A stretch of DNA of 35,796 bases, taken from contig NZ_VCKY01000105.1 in the NCBI RefSeq assembly GCF_005889735.1, forward strand, positions 1 to 35,796. The letters run 5' to 3'. Every line of letters starts with the position of its first letter. The first letter of the stretch is position 1. Of this stretch, positions 6,508-15,016 are shown piece after piece. The stretch comes from Nonomuraea turkmeniaca. GTDB lineage: Bacteria; Actinomycetota; Actinomycetes; Streptosporangiales; Streptosporangiaceae. The notes below the pieces were generated by a model. That model made no database searches and was not told the DNA's origin. It saw nothing but the letters and a program-made list of their open reading frames with translations. Position numbers and translations under genes: made by a program.

Positions 6508-8375
6508 CTGCTGAGGCTGTCCAGCCAGGCCTGGTGCAGGCCGGCGAAGCGGCCGGAGGCGGCGATGAGCCGGGCCGGCGGCCCGTCCTCGACGATCTCG
6601 CCCCGGTCCATGACCAGCACCCGGTCGGCGATCTCCACGGTGGACAGCCGGTGCGCGATGATCAGCGCTGTACGGTCGGCCAGGATCGTCCGCAGCGCGC
6701 GCTGCACCAGGCGCTCGCTCGGCACATCCAGGCTGGAGGTCGCCTCGTCCAGGATCAGCACGGCCGGATCGGCCAGGAACGCCCGGGCGAACGCCACCAG
6801 CTGGCGCTGGCCGGCGGACATGCGGCCGCCGCGCTTGCCGACCTCGGTGTCGTACCCGTCGGGCAGGCCCGAGATGAACTCGTGCGCGCCGATCGCCTTG
6901 GCCGCCTCACGCACCTGCCGGTCGGTCGCGTCCGGCCGGCCGAACCTGATGTTGTCCGCGACCGTGCCGCTGAACAGGAAGTTCTCCTGCGTCACCATGA
7001 CCACGGCCTGGCGCAGCGTCGGCTCGTCCAGCGTCCGCAGGTCCACACCGTCCAGCAGCACCCGGCCCTCGGTCGGGTCGTAGAAGCGGGAGATCAGCTT
7101 GGCCAGCGTCGTCTTGCCCGCGCCCGTCGCCCCGACCAGCGCCACGCTCTGGCCGGCCGGGATCTTCAGGTCGAGCCTCGGCAGGATCGGCATCTCCTCG
7201 ACGTAGGCGAACCTGACGCCCTCGAAGCACACCTTGCCGCGTGCCCTGCCCTGGGGCAGCGGCTGCGGCTTGCGCGGCTCGGGCACCGACGGCTCCTCCT
7301 CCAGCACGCCCGACAACTTCTCCAGCGCCGCTCCCGCCGACTGCAGCGTGTTGTAGAACTGGCTGACCTCCTGCATCGGCTCGTAGAACTGGCGCAGGTA
7401 GAGCAGGAACGCGGCCAGGACGCCCGGAGTGACCTCACCCTGGAGCACCAGCGAGCCGCCGTAGAACAGCACTCCGCCGATCGTCAGGTTGCCGATCAGC
7501 TTGATGCCGGTCATGAACGTCGCGCCGAGCCGCATGCCGCTGGCGTTCGCGCCCCGGTAGTCGTCGTTCAGCTGCCGGAAGATCTCCTGGTTGCGCGACT
7601 CCCTGCGGAAGGCCTGCACCGCGCGGATGCCGGTCATCGACTCCACGAAGTGCACGATCACCAGCGCCACCGTCTCCCGCGTACGCCGGTAGACGAGCAC
7701 CGACTGCCGCCGGAACCAGCGCGTGAACAACACCAGCAGCGGCAGCGGGATCAACGCGACCAGGCCCAGGTGCACGTCCAGGATCAGCAGCAGCACGGCC
7801 GTGCCCACCATGGTCAGCACGGCCTTGACCAGCGCGTCGAACCCGGACTGCAGCAGCTCGGCGATGGCCTCGATGTCCGAGGTCAGGCGCGAGATGACGC
7901 GCCCCGAGGTGTACTTCTCGTGGAAGCTCAGTGACAGGCGCTGGAAGTGGTCGAACACCCTCCGGCGCAGCTCCAGCAGGATGCTCTGGCCGATCTTGCC
8001 CGACAGCCGCAGGAACGCCTGCCGGGTCAGCGCCTGCGTCACGGCCGCGGCCAGGATCACCCCCACCACGGTCAGCAGGGTCGACGGGCCGGACCCGCGG
8101 GCGATCGGCGGGATGCCCTGGTCGATGCCCACCGAGACCAGGAAGGGGATGGCGAGCCCGGCCGCGTTCGACACCACGATGATCGCCACGAGCAGTGCGA
8201 TCTGCTTCCGGTACGGCCTGAGCAGGTCGCCGAGCAGCCGGCGGGAACGCTCCCGCAGCAGGATGGAGACCTTCTCCGGCAGCTCGTCCTGGTCCTCGGA
8301 GGCGACGCCGCGCCAGGACGTCGTGCCCGGCGATTTGCCCGGTGACGTGCCCGGTGACGTGGACGTCGTGGTCAT
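6504..8375 (-). CDS. ABC exporter half-transporter, consensus-Walker-B subunit
   Basis: The 623-residue protein is a type IV (exporter) half-transporter: six membrane helices at about residues 55-340, then a nucleotide-binding domain. Motifs are GATGAGKTT (Walker A), a Q-loop TQENFLFS, the signature RMSAGQRQ (Met519-Gln523), Walker B ILDEATSSLD with catalytic Glu544, and the switch His in IIAHRLST. The signature departs from LSGGQ. Its partner, the preceding gene on the same strand, has the complementary defects, so the two form a heterodimer with one hydrolytic site (this subunit's Walker motifs with the partner's LSGGQ). The start ATG at 8375 overlaps the partner's stop (ATGA), indicating translational coupling. 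The Thr/Ser/Pro/Gly repeats in the first 20 residues are low-complexity. The substrate is unknown; such pairs in actinobacteria are usually called multidrug exporters. Confidence 0.92.
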   Translation of the reverse strand: MTTTSTSPGTSPGKSPGTTSWRGVASEDQDELPEKVSILLRERSRRLLGDLLRPYRKQIALLVAIIVVSNAAGLAIPFLVSVGIDQGIPPIARGSGPSTLLTVVGVILAAAVTQALTRQAFLRLSGKIGQSILLELRRRVFDHFQRLSLSFHEKYTSGRVISRLTSDIEAIAELLQSGFDALVKAVLTMVGTAVLLLILDVHLGLVALIPLPLLVLFTRWFRRQSVLVYRRTRETVALVIVHFVESMTGIRAVQAFRRESRNQEIFRQLNDDYRGANASGMRLGATFMTGIKLIGNLTIGGVLFYGGSLVLQGEVTPGVLAAFLLYLRQFYEPMQEVSQFYNTLQSAGAALEKLSGVLEEEPSVPEPRKPQPLPQGRARGKVCFEGVRFAYVEEMPILPRLDLKIPAGQSVALVGATGAGKTTLAKLISRFYDPTEGRVLLDGVDLRTLDEPTLRQAVVMVTQENFLFSGTVADNIRFGRPDATDRQVREAAKAIGAHEFISGLPDGYDTEVGKRGGRMSAGQRQLVAFARAFLADPAVLILDEATSSLDVPSERLVQRALRTILADRTALIIAHRLSTVEIADRVLVMDRGEIVEDGPPARLIAASGRFAGLHQAWLDSLSS

Positions 8376-10156
8376 CGCAGCGCTCCTTCCGACGCGTCGT
8401 CCAGGTCGGCGTCCTGGGCCAGCAGCTCCCGGTATTCGGGCACCTGGGCCAGCAGCTCGTGGTGCTGCCCGACGTGCGTGATCGTGCCGTCGCGCAGCAG
8501 CGCCACCTTGTCGGCGAGCAGCACCGTGGAGGCGCGGTGGGCGACCACGATGCCGGTGGCGTCGCGCAGCACGTGCCGCAGCGCCTCCTCCACCAGCGCC
8601 TCGGTCTCCACGTCGAGCGCGGACAGCGTGTCGTCGAGCACGAGGATCCGCGGCTCGCTGAGGACGGCCCTGGCCAGGGCGAGGCGCTGGCGCTGGCCGC
8701 CGGACAGGGACAGGCCCTGCTCGCCGATGCGGGTGTCGAGGCCCCACGGCAGGTCGTACACGAACATGGCCTGCGCCGTCTGAATGGCGTCGGCCAGCTC
8801 CTCCTCGGTGGCGTCGAGCCGGCCGAGTGTGAGGTTCTCGCGCACGCTCATCGAGAACAGCGTCGGCTCCTCGAACGCGGTGGCCACCACGGAGCGCAAC
8901 GTGGTGAGCTCCAGGTCGCGCACGTCGTGCCCGTCGATCGTGACGCGGCCGTCGGTGGGGTCGATCAGCCGGGGCACCAGCGCGGTCAGCGTGGTCTTGC
9001 CGGCGCCGGTCGCGCCCACGATCGCCACCGTCTCGCCGGGGCTTACGTCCAGCCAGACGTCGTGCAGCACCGGCCGGTCGGCGCCGGGGAAGCGGAACCC
9101 GACGCCCTCGAAGCGCAGGTGGCCGCGGGGCTTGTCGATCGTGCCGGTCCCGCCCTCGATGGCCGGGACCGTGTCCATGACCTCCATGAGACGGTCGGCC
9201 GAGGTCATGGCCTCCTGGCCCATGGCCAGGATGTAGCCCAGGCTCGCGATCGGCCACACCAGCTGCAACATCAGCGTGGTGAACGCGACCAGCGCGCCCA
9301 GCGTCAGCGCGCCGGACCCGACGGCCAGCGCCCCGAGCAGCAACACCAGGGCGAGCGTGATGTTGGGGATCACCTCGAGGAAGGCGAAGAACTTCGCCGA
9401 CAGGCGAGCCTTGTCCATCGACGTGCCGTACACCTTGAGCGCGGCGTCGTCGTAGCGGTCGTACACGTAGTGGCGGCGGCCGAACGCCTTGATCGTGCGG
9501 ATGCCGAGCGCGGACTCCTCGACGAGCGTGGCCAGGTCGCCCTGCTCGTCCTGCACCTGGCGGGAGATCCTGATGTAGCGCTTCTCGAACCGCAGCGACG
9601 TCCAGATGATCGGCACGGACGAGGCCAGCACCAGCAGCCCGAGCGGCCAGTACTTGTTGAGCAGCAGCACGGTCACCGTGGCCAGCTGCAGGATGTTCAT
9701 GACCAGGAACAACATCCCGAAGCCGAGGAAACGGCGGATCGTGGACAGGTCGGTCGTGGCCCGAGATAACAGCTGACCGGACTGCCACTCTCCGTGGAAG
9801 CCCATGGGCAGGCGCTGCAGGTGCTTGTAGAGGTCGTCGCGGATGGCGGTCTCCAGACCGAGCACCGGTTTGACCTGGGCCCACCGCCGCAGCAAGATCA
9901 GCAGGGCCTCGACGACGCCGACACCGATGGCGAGCAACCCGAGCGGGAGCAGCCCGCCGGAGTCGCGGTGGGCGATGGGACCGTCGATGACCCTCTCGAT
10001 GATGAGGGGCAGGGCGATGCCGGCTCCGATGCCGACGATCGCGGCCAACCAGATGAAGACCAGTCTGGTGACGTACGGGCGGAGGTAGGACTTCATCCGC
10101 CACAGGGAGTTGGAGGACAGCAGGGGACGGCGAGGTATGTGCGTATCGGGAGGCAT
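8372..10156 (-). CDS. ABC exporter half-transporter, degenerate-site subunit
   Basis: The 594-residue half-transporter has six membrane helices (about residues 30-310) and one nucleotide-binding domain. Walker A is GATGAGKTT (381-389). The Q-loop reads TAFEEPTLFS, with Glu in the usual Gln place. The signature is the canonical LSGGQRQ. Walker B is LVLDDTLSALD: Asp509 replaces the catalytic Glu. The switch region is VVAHRAST. An Asp at the catalytic position, together with the altered signature of the partner, is the hallmark of heterodimeric exporters with one degenerate ATP site (TM287/288, BmrCD type). This gene is upstream of its partner and overlaps it by four bases. Start ATG 10156 has AAGGG close by. 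A deaminase gene is divergent across a 145-bp gap. The substrate cannot be read from the sequence. Confidence 0.92.
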   Translation of the reverse strand: MPPDTHIPRRPLLSSNSLWRMKSYLRPYVTRLVFIWLAAIVGIGAGIALPLIIERVIDGPIAHRDSGGLLPLGLLAIGVGVVEALLILLRRWAQVKPVLGLETAIRDDLYKHLQRLPMGFHGEWQSGQLLSRATTDLSTIRRFLGFGMLFLVMNILQLATVTVLLLNKYWPLGLLVLASSVPIIWTSLRFEKRYIRISRQVQDEQGDLATLVEESALGIRTIKAFGRRHYVYDRYDDAALKVYGTSMDKARLSAKFFAFLEVIPNITLALVLLLGALAVGSGALTLGALVAFTTLMLQLVWPIASLGYILAMGQEAMTSADRLMEVMDTVPAIEGGTGTIDKPRGHLRFEGVGFRFPGADRPVLHDVWLDVSPGETVAIVGATGAGKTTLTALVPRLIDPTDGRVTIDGHDVRDLELTTLRSVVATAFEEPTLFSMSVRENLTLGRLDATEEELADAIQTAQAMFVYDLPWGLDTRIGEQGLSLSGGQRQRLALARAVLSEPRILVLDDTLSALDVETEALVEEALRHVLRDATGIVVAHRASTVLLADKVALLRDGTITHVGQHHELLAQVPEYRELLAQDADLDDASEGALR

Positions 10157-10301
10157 CCCTTCTAGGTTAGTACGTTAGATCAACCCATTTTTGGTGGCCC
10201 CCTGGTGCGGTTTCCGTGGCTGACGTGGGAAAACGCGAGGAATCATGCGCTTTCGGGCCGACCGTTACGCTCGTCGTGATGATGCATAGGATGGGGGACT
10301 C

Positions 10302-10781
10302 GTGATCAACGAATCCGACATGCCGCACCTGCGGCGCTGCGTCGAGCTGGCCACGCGGGCGCTGGAGGTGGGCGACGAACCGTTCGGATCCGTGCTCGTC
10401 TCCGGCGACGGCGCCGTCCTGGCCGAGGACCACAACCGCGTGGCGTCCGGGGATCGTACGCAGCATCCGGAGTTCGCGCTGGCCCGGTGGTCGGCTGGGC
10501 ACCTGACGCCGGAGGAGCGGGCCGCGGCGACGGTTTATACGTCCGGCGAGCACTGCCCGATGTGCGCGGCCGCTCATGCTTGGGTCGGGTTGGGGCGGAT
10601 CGTGTACGTGGCGTCGTCGGAGCAGCTCGCTTCGTGGTTGTCCGAGCTCGGCGTGCCTCCGCCGCCGGTCCGCACGCTGCCGATCAACGAGGTCGCGCCC
10701 GGCGTGCAGGTGGAGGGGCCGGTGCCCGGCCTGGCCGACGAGGTACGCAGGTTGCACCGCCGCTTCTACGAGGGCGGCTGA
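10302..10781 (+). CDS. Nucleoside/cytidine deaminase family protein
   Basis: This 159-residue protein belongs to the zinc-dependent deaminase fold that includes tRNA adenosine deaminase, guanine deaminase and cytosine deaminase. The zinc site can be seen: His55-Pro-Glu57 (in QHPEFALA) provides the His ligand and the proton-shuttling Glu, and Cys85 and Cys88 lie in SGEHCPMCAAA. The family usually has H-A-E and P-C-x-x-C; here Pro replaces Ala, and His replaces the Pro before the first Cys. The N-terminus carries the typical EPFGSVLV strand. The start GTG at 10302 follows GGGGGA. Its 3' end overlaps the NACHT gene by 16 bases in a convergent arrangement. The free nucleobase or nucleoside used as substrate cannot be told; tRNA editing is less likely given the lack of TadA-specific residues. 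Confidence 0.85.
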   Translation: MINESDMPHLRRCVELATRALEVGDEPFGSVLVSGDGAVLAEDHNRVASGDRTQHPEFALARWSAGHLTPEERAAATVYTSGEHCPMCAAAHAWVGLGRIVYVASSEQLASWLSELGVPPPPVRTLPINEVAPGVQVEGPVPGLADEVRRLHRRFYEGG

Positions 10782-13774
10782 GCCCGCATGGACGCGACGC
10801 GCGCCAATGTCTCCGTGAGGACGACGGGATCGACATCAGGGCGGCCGTCCAGGCTGCGGAGTATGCGCTCGAGGTCGTCGGGCCGGTGCTTGGCGGCTAT
10901 GTCGAGAATCTCGAGGAGATCGTCGCTGTGCATCGTGTGGCTGTCGGACTCGAGCCGCCTCAATACGCGTGCTGTGTAATGCCAGTTTGTCCACGTGTGC
11001 AAGGCGTTTCGGTAGGCGATCATGTGCGGCTCGCCGCTCAGCATGATCGTCAATAGGTCGGCGACAGGCGCGTCTGGATGGGCCTCGATCCTGTCGTCGA
11101 CCTCCAGCAAATAGGGAAGCAAATTCACGAAGAGGTGCGCGAGCATGGTGTCGTCGCGAAAGGCGATTTCACGCATCCATTTCGCCACGTTCCCGTCGCT
11201 GACCGTCAGCCCATAGGGATATTCCGTCATGCGCGGTTCTGGCCAGCTGAAGAAGGCCAGATCCTTCAGATCGAAGGGCTCCTCGCCGTCGAGCCACACC
11301 TCCATCCTCCGGCTGTCGTCACGGACGAAATGGCGGACCCGGACCGTGTTGGTGAGCCCGCTCCATTCCGCTCTGGTGAGCTGCGAATACCAGAGCCGGG
11401 CGATCCTGCGCCACGACTCGTTCGCGTTCTCCGGTAGTTCGGTGACGAACAGGTCGGTGCCGGGGACGGGCTCGTCCGCGGAGAGCACCGTCAGGAGCAG
11501 CACGTTGGCGCTGTAGGCGGCGCACCGGGCAGGCACTTCCGCCGCCACCGGTTGATAACCGTCATACTTCGACCCCGGCCTGGGCATCAGCGCCCCGGCG
11601 AACAACTCGCACAGATGGCGCCGGAGCAGCAGACGCCGGTCCGGCGACATACGATGCCGGATCCCGCGTTCGAGGAACGTCACGACGGAGCCGCGCACGG
11701 CGAGCGTCTCGAAAGACAGACACGCGTGGAGAAACGCATCGTCCGGTTTCGCGGGACGATGGCGGGAGGCGGCAAGGGCCAGATCCTCCGCCATGTCCTC
11801 AAGCTCGCGAACCACCAGCCTGGTCACCAGATACTCGCCGAACGTGGCGTGCAGGAACTCATACGTCTTGAGGCGCTCCTCGTCCCGCAGCGCCTGGGTC
11901 GCGTGCACGAAGTAAAAGCGCCCGATCACGTCCTCCGCGTGGGTGAGCGCACGGCGGAATCCATGCGCCTGCCTGTCCGCCTGCGGGACAAGCGCGCGCA
12001 GGTCGGATTCCAGGTCGTCCTCCCCGACCCATTGAAGGCCACGGTTGAACATGGCGAACGCCGTGACCGACAACCGCCGCAACTCGTGCTCCACCGCTCG
12101 CGCCAGGCCCGCGTCGTCGAGCCCGCCGTCGCCCTTGCGCACCTCCCGGGTGGTGAAGCCGTGCAGCAGCCGCTCATACAGGTCAACCTCGTCGATCTCC
12201 CCCCGCACGCGGCGCATGGCGTTGCCGTCCGCATCGTGCAGGGCCAGCATGAGCAGGAGCAGAGGTTGTTCGACCAGGTTGGGCACGGCTGCCAGGAGGT
12301 ACGTCACGGACAGCGGCTCGAGACCGCGCTCCTGGAAATAGCGGTGGTTCGCGTGGTTCCAGATGGCGACCCACTGCCGCACCCGCTCCTCGTCGAACGG
12401 CTCCAGCCGGAGCACGATCGACACGTCGGGGAGGCGCGCCCGATCCGCCACCGCCGTCCGCGAGGTGACGATGACCGCCAGCGCCCGGCCGCGCTCGGTC
12501 TGGCGGCGCTGGAACTCGGTGACCTTCTCCAGGTAGTCGGTCTGGTTGACCCCGGTCGCCTGGAGCAGCTCGTCGAAGCCGTCGAGCATGACGACGGGAA
12601 GCGCCCCCGCCGCCGCGTGAACGAGGTCGGGCCACGACATCGCCTCGTCCAGCGCGCTCTTGATGCCGTGCTCGATCTGCTCCAGCACGTCGGCGTCCGC
12701 CCGCACGCCGCGCAGCTCCACCCTGATGGGCAGGAACCCGGCAGCGGGCAGCCGGGCGGCCAGCACCCGTGTCAGCACGGATTTTCCCGCGCCCGGCTGG
12801 CCGAGCACCAGCAGCGGCGCCTCGGTGGCCTGCGGCAACGTGAGGTGGCCTGACAGGAACGCGGCCAGGTCGTCGCGGCGGGGGAGCGCCTCCCATGACT
12901 CCTCCGAGGTCACCTGGTGGCCGCGCTCGGCAGGCAGCACGCGGAAGGCCGGGTCGACGTAGCCCTGCCCCAGCGTGGGAAGCGTCATCCCGCGTGGCAG
13001 GTCGGCCGAGGCGACGATCGGGCCGTCGAGGCCGGCCCGGTTCGCCTGGATCAGCGCGTTGAGCCGGTCGGACCGTCCACGAGCGGAGACGATCACGGAC
13101 AGCTGTTCCTGGAGCCGGGCCAGACCCTTCCTGACCTCCGCCCGGGTGGCCTGGTGTCCGACGAGATCGGACCAGCACGCCACCTCGGGGAAGTCGGCGA
13201 CGAGCCGGCGGAACAACTCCTCGTAGCGGCGCACGGCCCGCGCGGGCACATCGCGCGTCAGGCGGGCCCGTTCGGTCTCGTCCCAGTCGTCCCAGCACGC
13301 CAGCCCGGCGAGGACATCGACGAGAGCCTTGGTGATCGCCGAATAGTGCCGGGCCAGGGCTTCGATCACGGCTTCGTGCGGCTGCTGCGGCGCGGGCATG
13401 GGCAGGCGCACGCCGATCAGCGTCCCCGTGAGGTGATCGTGGCGCAGCCCGGTCAACCTCTGCTGGTCCTCGCGGGTCAGCTCGCGCAGCACGCCCACCT
13501 CACCCAGCACCTCGAGGTACGCACTGATCACGATGACCGCATGCGCCGCCGCCAGCCGCTGCGTCGTGTCGTACCGGCTCAGGCCCTTGACCTGGTCGCG
13601 CAGCCGGCGGATCAGCCCGTCACCCAGCCGCACCGCCTCGGCGCGCGCGTCGAACAGATCGATGCCGCCCAGCCCGAACAGCGCCAAGGACGACGCTTTG
13701 TCCAGCACCTCGGCGAGCGCGCTACCGCCGCCGAGCAGGACCACGGCATCGCGATAGCTGAGTAATGGCCGCAC
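10766..13774 (-). CDS. NACHT-domain NTPase with helical N-terminal domain (bacterial NLR-like)
   Basis: This 1002-residue protein is a STAND-class NTPase. The central NACHT module (about residues 318-470) has Walker A GQPGAGKS (325-332) and Walker B VVMLDGFDEL with Asp398 and the downstream acidic pair typical of NACHT; a TSRT sensor follows (VIVTSRTAVADRARL). The N-terminal 300 residues are helical (start YRDAVVLLGGGSALAEVLDK) and resemble the N-terminal helical domains that pair with NACHT in actinobacteria, perhaps the type called NNH7; that label is from memory. The C-terminal 500 residues are helical, with no evident WD40, TPR or LRR repeats. Related bNACHT proteins defend against phage, but this one has no visible effector or defence neighbours. 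The GTG at 13774 has a weak ribosome binding site, suggesting low expression. It is monocistronic. Confidence 0.85.
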   Translation of the reverse strand: MRPLLSYRDAVVLLGGGSALAEVLDKASSLALFGLGGIDLFDARAEAVRLGDGLIRRLRDQVKGLSRYDTTQRLAAAHAVIVISAYLEVLGEVGVLRELTREDQQRLTGLRHDHLTGTLIGVRLPMPAPQQPHEAVIEALARHYSAITKALVDVLAGLACWDDWDETERARLTRDVPARAVRRYEELFRRLVADFPEVACWSDLVGHQATRAEVRKGLARLQEQLSVIVSARGRSDRLNALIQANRAGLDGPIVASADLPRGMTLPTLGQGYVDPAFRVLPAERGHQVTSEESWEALPRRDDLAAFLSGHLTLPQATEAPLLVLGQPGAGKSVLTRVLAARLPAAGFLPIRVELRGVRADADVLEQIEHGIKSALDEAMSWPDLVHAAAGALPVVMLDGFDELLQATGVNQTDYLEKVTEFQRRQTERGRALAVIVTSRTAVADRARLPDVSIVLRLEPFDEERVRQWVAIWNHANHRYFQERGLEPLSVTYLLAAVPNLVEQPLLLLMLALHDADGNAMRRVRGEIDEVDLYERLLHGFTTREVRKGDGGLDDAGLARAVEHELRRLSVTAFAMFNRGLQWVGEDDLESDLRALVPQADRQAHGFRRALTHAEDVIGRFYFVHATQALRDEERLKTYEFLHATFGEYLVTRLVVRELEDMAEDLALAASRHRPAKPDDAFLHACLSFETLAVRGSVVTFLERGIRHRMSPDRRLLLRRHLCELFAGALMPRPGSKYDGYQPVAAEVPARCAAYSANVLLLTVLSADEPVPGTDLFVTELPENANESWRRIARLWYSQLTRAEWSGLTNTVRVRHFVRDDSRRMEVWLDGEEPFDLKDLAFFSWPEPRMTEYPYGLTVSDGNVAKWMREIAFRDDTMLAHLFVNLLPYLLEVDDRIEAHPDAPVADLLTIMLSGEPHMIAYRNALHTWTNWHYTARVLRRLESDSHTMHSDDLLEILDIAAKHRPDDLERILRSLDGRPDVDPVVLTETLARVASMRAQPPS

Positions 13775-13816
13775 ACGACGTAGTCTGCCGAAATCGGGGC
13801 GCGGACGACGGGGTGA

Positions 13817-14932
13817 TCAGGATTCCCGGCCGAGGGAGATCGTCTCGGCGACCTCGGCGTGCCGCTCGGACTCCTCCTGCGCGAAGCGCTCCGCGTCGAG
13901 CTTGTCGGCGATCTCCTCGTCCTGGTTCATCAGCGCCTCGAGCGACTGGCCGGCCATCTCCAGCACGCCCATCTCCGCGTACGCCTGCTGCAGCCGCGGG
14001 CTCCACAGCCCGATGTCCTTGACGCACGGCACGATCCTGCTGAACAGCAGCGACCGGAACAACCTCAGGTACTCCGAGTGGTCGGTGGCCTCCATGGCCT
14101 CGTCGACCTCGGCCTTCGACAGGCCCAGATTCTCCCAGGTCTCCTTGCCGCGCAGCCGGTCGCGCATCAGGTAGCAGCCCTCGATGACGAAGTCCTCGCG
14201 CTCGCGCAGCTCGGTCTCCGACAGGTCCCGGTAGTAGTCGCGCAGCGCCATCCGGCCGAACGCGACGTGCCTGGCCTCGTCCTGCATCACGTACGCGAGG
14301 ATCTGCTTGGGCAGCGGTTTGGTCGTGATGTCGCGCATCACCCCGAACGCCGCCAGCGCCAGCCCCTCGATGAGGACCTGCATGCCGAGGTAGGGCATGT
14401 CCCAGCGCGAGTCGGTCAGCGTGCTGTCCAGCAGCGACTTGAGATGCTCGTTGATCGGGTACGCCAGCCCCACCTTCTCCTGCAGGAACCGGGCGTACGT
14501 CTCGGCGTGGCGGGCCTCGTCCATGGTCTGCGTGGCCGCGTAGAACTTGGAGTCCAGGTCGGGGACCGACTCCACGATCTTGGCTGAACAGATCATCGCG
14601 CCCTGCTCGCCGTGCAGGAACTGGGAGAACTGCCAGGCCGCGCCGTGCCGGCGCACCTCCTGGCGGGTCCGCTCGTCCATCCGCTCCCAGAGCGGGGTGC
14701 CGTAGATCGCGATCGTCTGGTCGGGGATCCCGAGCACGTTGTACGGGTCGACCTCCAGGGTCCAGTCGATGCGCTTGGCCGAGTCCCACTGCTTGTCCTT
14801 GCCCTTCTGGTACAGGGCCAGCATGCGATCTCGGCCGTCGTCGTACTCCCAGGTGAACCGGCTGTTGCCGGACATCTGAACGTCCCAGGTGGAGAGCTCG
14901 GCGGGGATGGTGTAGAGATCGTGCGTCGACAT
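13817..14932 (-). CDS. Ferritin-like diiron protein
   Basis: The 371-residue protein carries the ligand set of a carboxylate-bridged diiron four-helix bundle: Glu109 (HGEQGAM), Glu139 and His142 (DEARHAE), Glu189 (IEGLAL), and Glu219 and His222 (QDEARHVAFG). Two ExxH pairs and two single Glu are as expected for ribonucleotide-reductase-R2/oxygenase-type ferritin-like proteins. The length is larger than for ferritin and fits the uncharacterised actinobacterial diiron group, perhaps an oxygenase or oxidase. The start ATG at 14932 is chosen because GGAGG lies four bases upstream; an in-frame start 27 bases further up would run into the operator. A TetR gene lies divergently, with two perfect operators between, so this is almost surely its target. 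Substrate unknown. Confidence 0.85.
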   Translation of the reverse strand: MSTHDLYTIPAELSTWDVQMSGNSRFTWEYDDGRDRMLALYQKGKDKQWDSAKRIDWTLEVDPYNVLGIPDQTIAIYGTPLWERMDERTRQEVRRHGAAWQFSQFLHGEQGAMICSAKIVESVPDLDSKFYAATQTMDEARHAETYARFLQEKVGLAYPINEHLKSLLDSTLTDSRWDMPYLGMQVLIEGLALAAFGVMRDITTKPLPKQILAYVMQDEARHVAFGRMALRDYYRDLSETELREREDFVIEGCYLMRDRLRGKETWENLGLSKAEVDEAMEATDHSEYLRLFRSLLFSRIVPCVKDIGLWSPRLQQAYAEMGVLEMAGQSLEALMNQDEEIADKLDAERFAQEESERHAEVAETISLGRES

Positions 14933-14951
14933 CGGACCTCCGCAGGGGCTT

Positions 14952-14998
14952 ACGTACACTGTACGTCCGTGATTCGAGCTTGCACGTACGGCGTACGT
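14952..14998. promoter_or_regulatory. Two TetR operators between the diiron gene and its regulator
   Basis: Two perfect palindromes of the form ACGTAC-N3-GTACGT are seen: 14952-14966 (spacer ACT) and 14984-14998 (spacer GGC), centres 32 bp (about three helical turns) apart. They lie between the ferritin-like gene (minus, start 14932) and the TetR gene (plus, start 15017). The nearer one is 20 bases from each start. Symmetry, doubling and position fit operators for the adjacent TetR protein acting on both genes. Confidence 0.8.
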
Positions 14999-15016
14999 CC
15001 GTCAATAGAATGAGCT

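Noticed and set aside
6504..10103. One 1199-codon open frame joining both ABC transporter genes
   Set aside because: The upstream half is out of frame with the real half-transporter at 8372-10156; true genes overlap by ATGA and each has a complete domain set.
10157..10301. Repeats GTTAGTAC/GTTAGATC as a MarR-type operator for the ABC exporter
   Set aside because: Only short imperfect repeats (GGTT...AACC ends) and no regulator nearby; not enough to support a site.
10167..10757. 196-codon minus-strand frame overlapping the deaminase
   Set aside because: Antisense shadow; the plus strand has an intact zinc site and ribosome binding site.
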